The notes: generated by a model from the sequence alone, not told the origin. Positions 8,641 through 18,417 are shown, numbered from the stretch's first letter. The stretch is DNA of 27,056 nucleotides from Geosiphon pyriformis (GCA_016748015.1 JAAOMT010000703.1:177500-204555); one strand, 5' to 3'. Numbers and translations are program-made.

Positions 8641-9117
8641 AAAATGATCTATCCTATTTAGGGTCAAATTTTTCACTCCATTGTTTTTCCGCTTTGGTAT
8701 GATATAAAAATACTTTGTCTCCAATCTTGAATTCAACTGGTTTATCTGATAGTTGGTTATTATGTCTTTTTTTTTGTTTTTTTATGACTTTTGGATGTTA
8801 TCAGCTGCTTTTTGCCATTTGTTTTCTAGTGTCTTTATTAAGTTATATGTTCTTTTTAATAATGTTTTTTGAAAATTTTTTTTTGTTATTGGTTCTGTTG
8901 GATATGTTTTAACTTCTATCTTAACTGGTAATATTGCTGTTCTATTGTATACTAACTCAAATAGTGTTGCTTGTGTAGTATTTTGCTTTATTGTCCAATA
9001 AGCAAATAATACTGATAGTATAATCAAATTTTATTCATTCTAGTTTTCTTGGCTAATCTTGGCAATTGCTTCATACAATGTTCTGTTAAACTTTTTAACT
9101 AACCCATTTGTTTGTGG
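8641..9117 (-). pseudogene. pol: Element E: second half of integrase with GPY/F-like end
   Basis: Starting at the B insertion: PQTNGLVKKFNRTLYEAIAK, then LFAYWTIKQNTTQATLFELVYNRTAILP, typical of the end of gypsy integrase cores, then KTYPTEPITKKNFQKTLLKR and KPVEFKIGDKVFLYHTKAEKQW, KILGNRAYKLR, a GPY/F-like module. The third catalytic residue (Glu in LVERFN of active relatives) is Lys here. Several stops follow. The first half is at 19293-19960. Confidence 0.85.
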
Positions 9118-9121
9118 ATGG
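9118..9121. other. Target site duplication of B, left copy (ATGG)
   Basis: ATGG precedes the left LTR of B and recurs at 19289-19292. Removing B and one copy restores an uninterrupted integrase frame reading SYHPQTNG in E. A five-base duplication, ATGGT, is possible if the LTR starts one base later. Confidence 0.8.
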
Positions 9122-9195
9122 TATTACTCATAGAAATATAGGGAATATATATTAGCATAGTTATTAACCAATTAGAAGTAGACATAGTAAAATGT

Positions 9196-9306
9196 GGAAT
9201 TCCAGAATTTCAGAAATTACAGGATTCCAAAATTCCAGGATTCCTCTCAAAGAAATTGCAGGATTCAAGGAATCCCAGGATTCCTGTTGTGAAGAATTGA
9301 GGAATT
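9196..9306 (+). repeat. Element B: GGAATTCC/GGATTCC cluster in 5' U3
   Basis: Near-palindromic words GGAATTCC, AGGATTCC, AAATTCCAGGATTCC and CAAGGAATCCC recur between 9196 and 9306, just upstream of the TATA-like site. The 3' LTR copy is about 45 bp longer through extra units, so the array expands and contracts. Confidence 0.7.
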
Positions 9307-9323
9307 AAGAAATCTCAATTATG

Positions 9324-9331
9324 TATATATA
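9324..9331 (+). promoter_or_regulatory. Element B: TATA-like site in 5' LTR
   Basis: TATATATA within TTATGTATATATAGCAG, conserved in the 3' LTR (18662-18669) and at the same place in the LTR of E. Its position about 200 bp into the LTR fits a U3 core promoter. Confidence 0.55.
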
Positions 9332-9947
9332 GCAGTAGGATTAGAAGTTAAAAAAGACAGACTTCTCAGTTTAGATTTTATCTAGACAACTTTTCAAACC
9401 ACAAATAAATAACTGTTTGTTATCTTAAATCTGCTGCCACTATTAACACTTTATGTTAATAGTAATTGATACTTAACCACACTAGAACAATAGCTCTTGA
9501 TCACAGCTATTGATGGAATACTAACTTGTAAATCGCCTTGGCTTATTTTTTTTCTTTCTTTATTTTTTTTTTCTTTATTTTTTGCTTTGATTTTATTGTT
9601 GTTTACTAACTCTATTGAGAATTAACGCGCAGAGTACTGACGTCAGGATAAACGTGACTGGTAAAAAACCCAGAAATAAGGGTAGAACACTCGATTGAGG
9701 ATAGCTTACTAGGAGGAATACTGGCCATTAAGCTGAAAAAGAAATTGACAAAACTGCAGTTTTGGAAAGCTACAGATAAAACTATTATTATTGAATCTCT
9801 GTCTATTATACAAAGAACTCAACCAAACCCTTTGGATACAAACCCTTTAGACACAAACCTTCAGATCACTATCAACTATAACTAGATTTGAGCACCAAGT
9901 TACAGGTTTGTTATTTAATCTAACACCAAAAATAGTCATCTGTAACA

Positions 9948-9965
9948 TTTGGTGCTCTCTGTAAG
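9948..9965 (+). other. Element B: putative primer-binding site
   Basis: TTTGGTGCTCTCTGTAAG follows the LTR end. TGGTG would pair with the CACCA end of a tRNA, two bases from the LTR. The sequence beyond differs from that of A. The tRNA is not identified. Confidence 0.55.
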
Positions 9966-10000
9966 GTATAATCCTACAGAAAACCAGCACCAACAATTAA

Positions 10001-10822
10001 TCAACAGTCGCAGAATCAGAAAGTATAGGAGCAAACTATTTAGGATTTGCGAAATCCTTATTTCAATACTACTGTCAACATTTGGGATTAAATCACAAGC
10101 ACATATCAGTGGAATCAGCTTTCAATTTCTATGTTAACAAAAGAATTGCCCATCTGTTAGGAACACTAGTAAATATTGAATCGGCAAGAGAAGCCTTTTA
10201 CTGTGAATTAATTCAAAATACCAACCTGCCAACAAATCACAATTTTGCCTCCATCATCATGGAAATCAACAAAAAAATTGAACACCACATACAGCAAAAA
10301 TACTCCATTACTTATGCAAGCAAAGGCAAAGAAAAACTGCAAACACCAGCAGTAATACCCAAAAGAATACAACCACCTACTTGGAAGAAAACAAAAGTTG
10401 AGTCCCCAACTAATCCATCATACCACTATACACCCAGAAGTGCCATTAATATTACATCTACTGGTGCGGCCACATCAAACACGATATCAGCATTTGGACA
10501 ATTTCCATTCCAAAGTAAACAAAAAAAAACAGAGTTATTAAAACCATACAGCGCATATTTTAAAGGATTTAACTTGCAATCATTAATGCCATCAGGACTC
10601 CGATCGTCACCACCTCTCCCAAATTTCAGAATTTCTGATTTATGGAAAGTAATGGAATCAGAAGAAGAGGAAGAAGAAGAAGCTGAAGATCAAGAATTCA
10701 TTTACCAGAACTTGATCACTAAAAACCCAGAAATTGAAACCCCGAATTTTCAAATCCAGCAAAACCTAAATCTAGAAAATCTGGAAATCAAAACTCTGAA
10801 TATTCAGACACCACCAACTTAG
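10001..10822 (+). pseudogene. gag: Element B: Gag N-terminal region
   Basis: Open from the codon after TAA 9998-10000. It reads ANYLGFAKSLFQYYCQHLGLN, ISVESAFNFYVNKRIAHLLG and VNIESAREAFYCELI, all recognisable in E and more weakly in A. A basic, Pro/Lys-rich spacer follows, then LMPSGLRSSPPLPNFR, an acidic run (ESEEEEEEEAEDQ) and a Asn/Leu/Glu tail. There is no ATG at the head of the frame; the first Met-like codon at 10082 is TTG, so the real initiator is probably mutated or lies upstream. Probably a matrix-like part of Gag. Confidence 0.75.
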
Positions 10823-11610
10823 GATAATTGAAATCCCGATTTAATAAATCAACAAAACTTACCTCCAGTATTCATCATCGATCAACCACTGATTAATCTC
10901 ATAGCCAAACTTATATAGCAGCCACTTCAACTACCATCCCAACAACTCATGCAACAACAACTGCTTTAACAGCCACCACAACAACCCAACTTATATCCAA
11001 TGGCCTATGCATCAATCACAAAACTTGACAATTTCATTGGCAAGAAGGACAACACTTAGGTATGACTGAATAACGTGGAAAAAGCCATTACAATCAATAG
11101 ATAAAATGATGCCCAAACAATACAAGCCATTTCCTACTTTTTCAAGAATACCACTGATTTGTGGTTTTAAAGCTTAATTAATAAACCACAAGACTTTAAT
11201 GCCTTCAAAGTGGAATTTTAAGATACTTTAGCAACAATAACAGTATCAACCAGTTAGCCAATACATTCAGCACTATGAAGCAAGGAAAAACAGAAGCAGT
11301 CACTACTTACTTGGGATGCTTTTATCAAAATCTGCACCAAATCCAAGCAATTGATGCCAACTATTTTACAGCACCACAAATTTTCAACCAATTTATCTGT
11401 GGTCTGTATAGCAGCATCTTGCAACATGTACGTTCATCACATCCAGGCACCCTTTAAGATGCAGTCACATGTGCCAGAGATTTCAAATCTGCTGAGTCCG
11501 AAGCCAATCATGCCCAAGCTGTTAATCTAGTAATGAATGGATTATCTGACTTGCATCCCAAACTAAAACAATTCAGTAATACAATCAATTAGAAAATAGA
11601 GGGATACTTA
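10823..11610 (+). pseudogene. gag: Element B: Gag spacer and capsid-like domain, broken
   Basis: 10823-11040 is a Gln/Pro/Leu-rich spacer with several stops. From 11042 the capsid is legible: LNNVEKAITINR, AQTIQAISYFFKNTTDLWF, NKPQDFNAFKVEF. A shift of one frame near 11250 then leads into STMKQGKTEAVTTYLGCFYQNLHQIQA, FTAPQIFNQFICGL and ARDFKSAESEANHAQAVNLV. It matches the capsid of A segment by segment. The stops are at Gln or Trp codons of the homologue, including two double changes of TGG. Confidence 0.82.
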
Positions 11611-12285
11611 GTGGACAATTGTGCAATCTATCAACCACCCCAACAATGCAATAATTTAGGAAATGCAAATTGTTTCCCAAATCAATCACATCTATCATCT
11701 TTTACCAATCAGCCATGGCAGCCAGAAATGTGTGTTTGCCACAACTGTGATAAACAAGGTCACATTAGAGTCAACTGTCGATTTTATAGCAACAATCCAT
11801 AATCGGGAAATCAATATCAAAACTCTGATCACAGATTTCAGACTCAGAATCATTACCCAAATCAAGACCAATATCAAACCACTTACCTGCCAATGACGCA
11901 GCAACCAATCTATCAACCACCAGTATATCAACCTCCAATTTATCAACTACAGCCACTGGTAATTTATCAGCTGCAGTCCCAAATAATTTATCAGCCCCAA
12001 CAACTAATTCAAACACCACTCCAAAACCCCATTCAAATGACATCAGGAAACCAAAGACCTAGAATCACTCAAAACTGGAGATCGGCGATAGTTGTTTATC
12101 AACTGATTCCCAGCTCCTTTTACCAATCATCAGGCTTTCAACAGTAAAATGCAGATACTGGTTCCACCCAAAACCCGAATTCTTAGAACTATTTAAGTCT
12201 CCTGGTTACCTCAGAAGATGCCACCACCAACAACTCGGAATTCAACCCACCCCAAACAACACTCACCAACAATATTCCACCAACA
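11611..12285 (+). pseudogene. gag: Element B: nucleocapsid zinc knuckle and Tyr-Gln-Pro-rich spacer
   Basis: The CCHC knuckle is complete here: CHNCDKQGHIRVNC at 11737-11778, an RNA-binding motif of Gag nucleocapsids. In A the second Cys is Tyr and in E the His is Tyr, so B alone keeps all four ligands. After a stop comes a spacer rich in Tyr, Gln and Pro with repeated YQPP units, then an Asn/Thr/Ser-rich stretch leading to the protease. In the same frame as protease and RT, so gag and pol were one reading frame. Confidence 0.85.
11902..12007 (+). repeat. Coding repeat encoding YQPP-type units
   Basis: Imperfect units of the TATCAACCACCA type give IYQPP, VYQPP, IYQLQP, IYQLQS and IYQPQQ. This is a low-complexity linker in Gag. 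E shows a related stretch near 24235-24300; A has a looser Gln/Asn/Tyr-rich version. Confidence 0.7.
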
Positions 12286-12735
12286 ATGATCACTGAAAAC
12301 AAATCTCTCGCAGCCATCTTTTTTTTTAAATTGGAAGAAACCATCAACCCATCTTTGTTCAATGGAACAGTACTTGAGAAGAAATCTATCACTGCAATGT
12401 ACACTGATACGAAAGTTGATGGTCACTTCATCAAACTGATTCTAGATAGTGGATCAGCTGGTAGTATTATCACAAGACAACTCATGGATCAATTAGGTCG
12501 CCGAGTTGATTGCACTGTCAGCACCAGGATTATTACAGCCAATGAAGTGACCAAAACACCCATTGGAAAGATTGATAATTTCTCCATAGAAGTCAATGGC
12601 ATCATAGTACCAATCAAAGTACTCATCATGAAAGCCACTCAATACCAAGCACTCATTGGGAACGATTGGCTGTCTAAAACCAACACGATACTAGATTGGA
12701 ACACCCAAGAGCTTCAGCTTAGCCAAAATAGTTGA
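12286..12735 (+). pseudogene. pol: Element B: retropepsin-like aspartic protease
   Basis: 149 open codons. The catalytic motif is LILDSGSAGSIIT (Asp-Ser-Gly at 12445-12453), followed by QLMDQLGRRVDC, the flap region, KVLIMKATQYQALIGNDWLS and TILDWNTQELQL. It is preceded by SLAAIFFFKLEE and ITAMYTDTKVDG, shared with A and E. The enzyme would act as a dimer to cut the polyprotein. The motif residues are intact; the frame closes with TGA 12733-12735, and the next segment continues in the same frame. Confidence 0.92.
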
Positions 12736-13725
12736 CACACACGAGTACCAGCCATGTGTGGCCACTTCAAGCCCATTATCATGCCATCAACACCACTTAT
12801 TAAATTCAAGAAAGAAAAAGCGAAATCCACTTAGGAAGCATACTAAGTCTTGTGGGCCAATGTCAACCACAACAAACTGCTGCCAATACTCATCTGGAAC
12901 AACAATGACAATGGAAAGGAGAAACAAAGAGAAAAACCTATCTGGGAAGCCACCATCGACACTTGGACTGACAACAACCAAAGTAAGATGCCACCAATTC
13001 TAGATTGGAAAAAAAAGAACAAGGAAAAAGAGAAAGGAAGAGAAGAAAACATACCTGAAGAAACCACCACTGCAGAAGAAATAACTAGTGGCTGGGAAAG
13101 AGAATACTCATGTGAACCAATAAAAGAGCCACCATATATACCTCTTAAATGCAAGGACTATGGAAAGAAACTGTCCTTAATGGAAGCTTGGATAGTGCCA
13201 GATGAAGATTACAGGACACGAACCCATTACTCTTGCAAGTCCTGCCATAGAAAACAATATGACTACCCAAAAAAACAAGACAAATAGGACAATGAACCAT
13301 GTCTCACTTGCAGTAAACAATTACTTAATAAAAGAATATGAAACAACATTCCTAGTCAAAAAAAAATGTACAACACTTCGTGCCAATACATGATTCTTAT
13401 CAATGACTGGGTGAGTCGTGATATGCCCATTACAGCAGTATGGCACCAAGCTATATCCTGCCTAGATGGCTATCCACATGACAAGGATGAGATCTGGCAA
13501 ATGGCCAATGCCAATATAGAAGGTGCTTCACCCAGTGAAATTCTGGAAATCAAAAATAACCCTCCAGAACCAACAGATATTGTTTTTGTTCTCAACCTGG
13601 ACACCTTTATCAACTTAGAAAACAGCCCAGAAGAATTCCATAAACACTATCAGAATTTAGCACCTACTCGAGAAAAACAAGAACAATGGTTGGAAGAAAT
13701 AAACACTTAACTATGTGACCACTGT
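12736..13725 (+). pseudogene. pol: Element B: charged spacer, cysteine-rich module I and conserved helical region
   Basis: After the protease a Lys/Glu/Trp-rich spacer leads to LKCKDYGKKLSLMEAW (CxxY; A has CxxC), HYSCKSCHRKQYDYP, EPCLTCSKQLL and TSCQYMILINDW. The CxxC pairs occupy the same places as in A and E. Two stops interrupt (13288 and about 13338). Then comes GYPHDKDEIWQMANANIEGASPSE and FHKHYQNLAPTREKQEQWL, also conserved in the others. Likely zinc-binding; I do not recognise the family. Confidence 0.75.
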
Positions 13726-14049
13726 TTGATTCCATGTAACTTCCAATATTGTAATAAGTGTGATCTCATTTACAATCCGCCACCACGCATGATCTACACG
13801 ATCCAAGAAGAAGAGGAACCAATCAGCAGCTGTGCATCAGAATTGGAATCAATTTTTAATCCCGATTCAAACTCTGACAATGATGACAATGAAAACACCA
13901 GTTTCAGCTCTGTCTAATATGGCGAAAACAATAACAATGATTCCAACTCAGATTTAAACTCCAATTCAAACTATGAACAATATATTGCACTTCCTGACTT
14001 CACCAAGGAACAGAAACTTAAATGGTTTAGCAATAATAATGAAAGTATT
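13726..14049 (+). pseudogene. pol: Element B: cysteine module II and acidic linker
   Basis: LCDHCLIPCNFQYCNKCDLIY spans the TAA at 13708-13710, giving CxxC-x3-C-x4-C-x2-C. It is followed by EEEEPISSCASELESIF and a Asp/Asn/Ser-rich stretch with one stop, then YIALPDFTKEQKLKWF. The cysteine spacing is preserved in A and E. The acidic linker leads straight into the dUTPase. Confidence 0.72.
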
Positions 14050-15030
14050 ATGCCAGAACAAGCGCATGATACTGATGCCAGGTTTGATCTGAATTATCTA
14101 AGAAAAGATGTCATCAAATTGGAACCATATTCACACACCTGCATTGATTTGAAAATAGCACTGGAAATTCCAGTAACGACAATGGTTCAATTAGCATTTA
14201 AGAGTAGTCTAATGAAAAGAGAGATAAATATAAGAGGAGAAATAATTGACATGGGATATGTAGAAAATATCATCACCATGTTACAAAATAACTCAGAAAA
14301 AACATATATTATAGAGCCAAACAAAAAGATAGCACAGGCAATATTCCTGCCTCTGATTAAAGTAGCTCAATTAGTATTAGTGGGAAACAGAGAAGAACTA
14401 GGGATAACAGCAAGAAGGATACAGGGATTCGGATCCACAGGTAGAATAGATGTACCAGTTAATATGGTGGAAGAAAAAATTATTGGCCAAGGAGAAATTA
14501 TCTCAACCAGTCAAACAATTTCCATTTCACCATATAACCAATACATGTTAGCAATAGAAAGAAGAGAGAAGAAGCAAGAACAGATTTTTGAAGCAGAAGC
14601 AATCCTTTGTGAATTAGAAGAAATTGGACTTATCAATCTACACATACCAGCCAAGAGCCATAATCATATCAAAATTCCTATCTACAACAACACTGGAAAT
14701 GTTGTAGAAATACCAAAAGAAACCACTCTTGGATATTTAACCACGGAAATTGAAGATCAAGCACCAAGCAGCATTCCAGATTTTTCACAGCTTTGTGGAT
14801 ATGTGGACATTACATTACAAACTATCTATGGACAAAACAAATGTTATCTGTTACAGCCAGAACAATTAGAACAGATAAACATGGGAAATCTAAACCCACT
14901 TCAACAGATACAACTAAAGATATTACTCAATAATTTCAATGACATCTTTGCCAGTGAAAACAAATTTGGCAGAACTGATATTATTCAGCATCAAATTAAG
15001 ACTGGAGATGCAATGCCAATCAAACAGTGA
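14050..15030 (+). pseudogene. pol: Element B: dUTPase and second beta-rich segment
   Basis: 326 open codons without a break. dUTPase motifs: ARFDLNYLRKD (1), KSSLMKRE (2, Arg and Ser partly changed), GEIIDMGYVENI (3, catalytic Asp and Tyr present), NKKIAQAIFLPL (4) and IQGFGSTGRI (5). A spacer and then NLHIPAKSHNHIKIPIYNN, VEIPKETTLGYLTTEIE and IPDFSQLCGYV follow, the segment also found alone in F. The last part, LLNNFNDIFASENKFGRTDIIQ, is the run-in to RT. It ends at TGA 15028-15030, an Arg position in A. Inferred role: dUTP removal during reverse transcription. Confidence 0.9.
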
Positions 15031-15995
15031 GCATATAGAGTACCACCAGCCAGCCATGAAATCATTTGTCAAGAGATCAACTGAATGCTTGACAATGGGT
15101 TAATTCAATCATCAATGAGCCTATGGTTGTTACCAGTAGTACTTATTCATAAGAAGAATGGAAAAATCCAATTTTGTGTAGACTACAAAAAACTCAATGG
15201 TGTAATTTGTGGAGACAACTATCCAACTCCACAGATACAAGAACTATTCGATACTTTCAGTGAAAACAAATGGTTCTCAACATTAGACTTAGATAGTGGT
15301 TACTGGCAAGTAGCCATGGATCCAGCCGACAAAGAAAAAATGTTGTTCACCACAAGAGAGGGAAACTTTGAGTTTGAAGTTATGCCATTCGGCTTAACCA
15401 ATACTCCAGCTATATTTCAATGGTTAATAGAAATTATGTACACCAGCTTATTATGGAAATCAGTAGTTGTATACTTGGATAACACCAATGTGTTCTCAAA
15501 AACATTCAATGATCATCTACATTATTTTCAACAAGTGTTCGAAAAACTACAATGAACAGGATTAAAATTGAATACAACAAAGTGTTTTTTCAGCAAAACA
15601 GAACTAAAATTTTTGAGACACATAGTTAGCAAAGACAGCATAAAAACAGATCCAGAGAAAATAGAGATAGTAAAAAACTTTCCAATACCAACCAATATAA
15701 CCAAGCTGAAATCATTCTTGGAATTTGCAAGCTATTATAGATGCTTCATAAAGAACTTTTTAAAGATAGCACAACTATTCAATGATCTTCAAACCAAAAA
15801 TGCAAAGTATGAATGGACTGAAACCCAGCAAGAAGCATTTGACATCTTAAGAAGAAAGCTTATTCAAGCTCCAGTATTGATCTATCCAGATCATAGTAAA
15901 CCATTTATTATTACCACTGATGCATTAGGTCAAGCATTGAGAGCAGTACTATCTCAGGGAAGATTGGATGGAAGAGAACATCCAGTTGCCATATG
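15031..15995 (+). pseudogene. pol: Element B: reverse transcriptase
   Basis: The same frame as the dUTPase, crossing TGA at 15082-15084 and 15553-15555 (Arg positions). Motifs: VLIHKKNGKIQFCVDYKKLNG, WFSTLDLDSGYWQVAMDP, VMPFGLTNTPAIFQ and VVVYLDNTNVF. The YLDD box is YLDN at 15472-15483, so one catalytic Asp is lost by a G-to-A change. KSFLEFASYYRCFIKNF and the beginning of RNase H (TTDALGQALRAVLSQ) follow. The frame breaks near 15990-16001. Confidence 0.92.
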
Positions 15996-16337
15996 CCAGC
16001 CGAGGTTTGACTCCAGCCGAAAAGAACTATGGAACACCAGAATTAGAATATCTAGCAATCTATTAGACAGTTATGAAATGGAAAGAATACTTGAGCCAAA
16101 AGTTTGAGATGTACACAGATCACAAAAGATTGACATCACTCCAAAAACAAGAATTTGGAAACAGAAGACAGTCAAGATAAAAAATGACACTTGTGCCATA
16201 TATTTATACTATACATTATAAAAAGGGAAAAGACAATGGAAATGCTAACAGTTTGTTGTGAATAAGACAAATCTAAGAACATTTCAACCCAAAAATATAA
16301 CAAAACCAAAACAATACTCACAAAAATATAACAAAAG
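15996..16337 (+). pseudogene. pol: Element B: RNase H remainder and tether
   Basis: From 16001 the RNase H continues in a different frame: RGLTPAEKNYGTPELEYLAIYW, with a stop at the next codons, then YLSQKFEMYTDHKRLTSLQK. A TAA replaces the Trp found in active gypsy RNase H, then TLVPYIYTIHYKKGKDNGNAN. The last 100 bases are a stop-rich Asn/Lys tether. Catalytic Asp and Glu positions can be recognised. Confidence 0.8.
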
Positions 16338-17650
16338 ATGAACACACAAAAATATCAACAACTTCAACATTATATAGATACTCAACAGTTCAAGGAGAAA
16401 TTATCTCAACTGGAACAAAAGAGGATCAAACAACAATCCAAATATTTTATCACTCACCAAAATATACTCTATCGGAAAAATAGAAAAGATTCAGATCAAC
16501 CAACCAGAGTAATTACAGAACCAGAAAAGGAGACAATACTGTTTAACATGTACTCAGATTCAACTACAGAATATTTTCATAAAGAAGCAACCATAGAAAG
16601 AACCAGAAAGAGATACTATTGGCCATCAATGTATTCAAACATCATCCAATATGTGCAAAATTGTGATGCTTGTCAAAGAAGAGGAGGAACAAGACCCAGT
16701 GAACCATTAAGACCAATCAAAGTAGGACAATCATTTGACCATATTGGAATCAATTTAGTCAGACCATTGACAATTACCAGCAGAGGCAACAAATATATTG
16801 CAGTAGTCATGGACTATTTTACTAAATGGCCAGAAGCCAAAGCAATTCAAAGAGCGGATGCAGAATCCATTACCAAATTCATCTATCAAGATCTGATTTG
16901 TCAACATGGATGTCCAAAAGAACTATTATCAGACCAAGAAACCCATTTTGTGAATAGAACATTAGCAGAACTAAGCCAAAAATTCGAAATTAAGAGACCA
17001 CTATTATTATCATACCATTTACAAACCAATAGATTAGTTAAAAGATTTAATAGAACATTGTATGAAGCAATAGCAAAACTCAGCCAAGAAAACCAGGACG
17101 AATGGGATTTGTTCATACCATTAGTATTATTTGCTTATCGGACAATGAAGCAAGACACCACACAAGCAACACTATTTGAATTGATATATGATAGAACAGC
17201 AACATTACCAGTTAAGATAGAGGTTAACACATATTCAACTGAACCAATAACAGAAGAGAATTTTCAAGAAACATTGTTAAAAAGAACATATGACTTAATA
17301 GAAACATTGGAAAACAAACGAAGAAGAGCAGCTGATAATATACAAAAGTCACAAGAGAAACAGAAAGAAAGACATGATAATTAACTACCAGACAAACCAG
17401 TTGAATTCAAGATTGGAGACAAAGTACTCTTACATTGTACCAAAGCGGAAAAACAATGGAATGGAAAATTTGACCCCAAATGGGATGGATTATTTCACAT
17501 AGAAAAAATTTTAGGGAATGGAGCTTACAAATTAAGACTGGATAACAAAATCTTAACCAAAGCAGCACATGAAGATCAACTAAAACTATACCACAACATT
17601 ATACTACCATCCACCAGTAATATTCCACAATTAGGAGTACAGAAGATACT
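16338..17650 (+). pseudogene. pol: Element B: integrase with GPY/F-like C terminus
   Basis: 348 open codons followed, after TAA 17382-17384, by about 90 more in frame. The zinc-binding region reads MYSDSTTEYFHKEA and CDACQRRGG: the cysteines are kept, but the HHCC histidines seen as MHSD and GHF in A, or MHLD and EHF in E, are Tyr here. The core has FDHIGINLVRPL (first catalytic Asp changed to Asn), MDYFTKWPEAKAI, LLSDQETHFVN (second Asp kept) and LVKRFNRTL (third residue Lys, not Glu). The C terminus, KPVEFKIGDKVLL, KWDGLFHIEKILGNGAYKLR, is GPY/F-like. Hence the enzyme is inactive. Confidence 0.92.
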
Positions 17651-18404
17651 AGTCCAATTAGAGGAGATTTCATGAGATCTGGAACTAATCATCATCATTG
17701 ACAACAACACATTAAATTAATCCATCAAAAGAATATATAAAGACATGGTAGATGCGACTAGAAATATCAGAAAAATGGAAATTACAGACAATATTCATTT
17801 ACTAGCACAACAACTTTTTCAATTGATTTAATACTAAGAGATAGAAATTACAATTAATCAACAAACCATCTGATATCAAGACACTAAAAAGACATCACCA
17901 CATAGAACACAGAAGAAAACAAAAAATACCATTGACAAAATCATTGTGAAAGTAAAATTAGCAATAAAAGGGTTGACAAAAGAGTCACTATACCAAGAGT
18001 TGACTAAAAAAACTTGGAATTGGTGGATACAACAATTTTCAAGAAACTATTGTTATTTTTACTTGGGACAACACGTGAATATCCAGAATCTATATACAGA
18101 TAAAACAAAGTGATTATTCGACACAAAAATACTACAACAATTAGAACATTTTGTAAGAAAAAACAACTTATCCACACAGGCTCGAGCCATATACCGAATA
18201 CACACAGCATTTCAGAATTGACCAGAAATCTTACTCAACAAAGCAATGGATACAGTTACCAATAATCAATTAGGAAAGATCACCAATGCTTAATTTGAAA
18301 AATTACAGACTCAAATAACACAAATAATTCTCAAAAATAAAATTCAGAAAATATTTCAAGAAGGGGAATTAACAGAGTTAGATTTTGACAGAGCTCAATA
18401 TTAA
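17651..18404 (+). pseudogene. pol: Element B: C-terminal extension of Pol
   Basis: The integrase frame continues for about 250 codons, interrupted by several stops, and terminates at TAA 18402-18404, directly before the polypurine tract. Legible parts: MVDATRNIRKMEITDNIHLLAQ, TINQQTI, KIIVKVKLAIKGLTKESLYQ, TKKTWNWWIQQFSRNYCYF, YLGQHVNIQNLY, then TVTNNQLGKITNA, FEKLQTQITQIILKNKIQK and ELTELDFDRAQY. The same blocks occur in E and the last ones in C. No transmembrane stretch or signal peptide, so not an envelope. Unknown function. Confidence 0.78.
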
Positions 18405-18417
18405 AAGAAGGGAATAA
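18405..18417 (+). other. Element B: polypurine tract
   Basis: AAGAAGGGAATAA lies between the stop of pol and the 3' LTR. It is the usual plus-strand primer position. Confidence 0.78.

Larger units (their letters stand above)
6872..9121 (-). mobile_element. Element E, left part (3' LTR and end of pol)
   Basis: Minus-strand element of the same family as B, split by B. This part holds the 3' LTR, polypurine tract, C-terminal extension and the second half of integrase. The reading of the integrase resumes exactly at 19289 on the other side of B, so 6872-9121 and 19289-26036 are one element of at least 9 kb. Confidence 0.9.
9122..9947 (+). repeat. Element B: 5' LTR
   Basis: Starts TATTACTCATAGAAATATAGG and ends GTCATCTGTAACA. 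The terminal inverted repeat TATTAC/GTAACA has one mismatch to the TGTTAC start of E. U3 carries the GGAATTCC cluster and a TATA-like site. A long T-rich tract with scattered C lies at about 9546-9580. It differs from the 3' LTR by many transitions and by a 45-bp length difference in the cluster. Confidence 0.93.

Noticed and set aside
10082-10084. Start codon of Gag in B at 10082
   Set aside because: The codon is TTG and the conserved reading extends upstream to 10001, so it is not the real start.
12787-13154. Overlapping minus-strand open frames opposite the protease/cysteine region of B
   Set aside because: They lie antisense to the aligned pol frame, are hydrophobic low-complexity readings of Lys-rich coding sequence, and have no counterpart in A or E.
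17651-18404. An envelope-like third gene after integrase
   Set aside because: It is in the same frame as integrase and shows no signal peptide, cysteine pattern or membrane segment.
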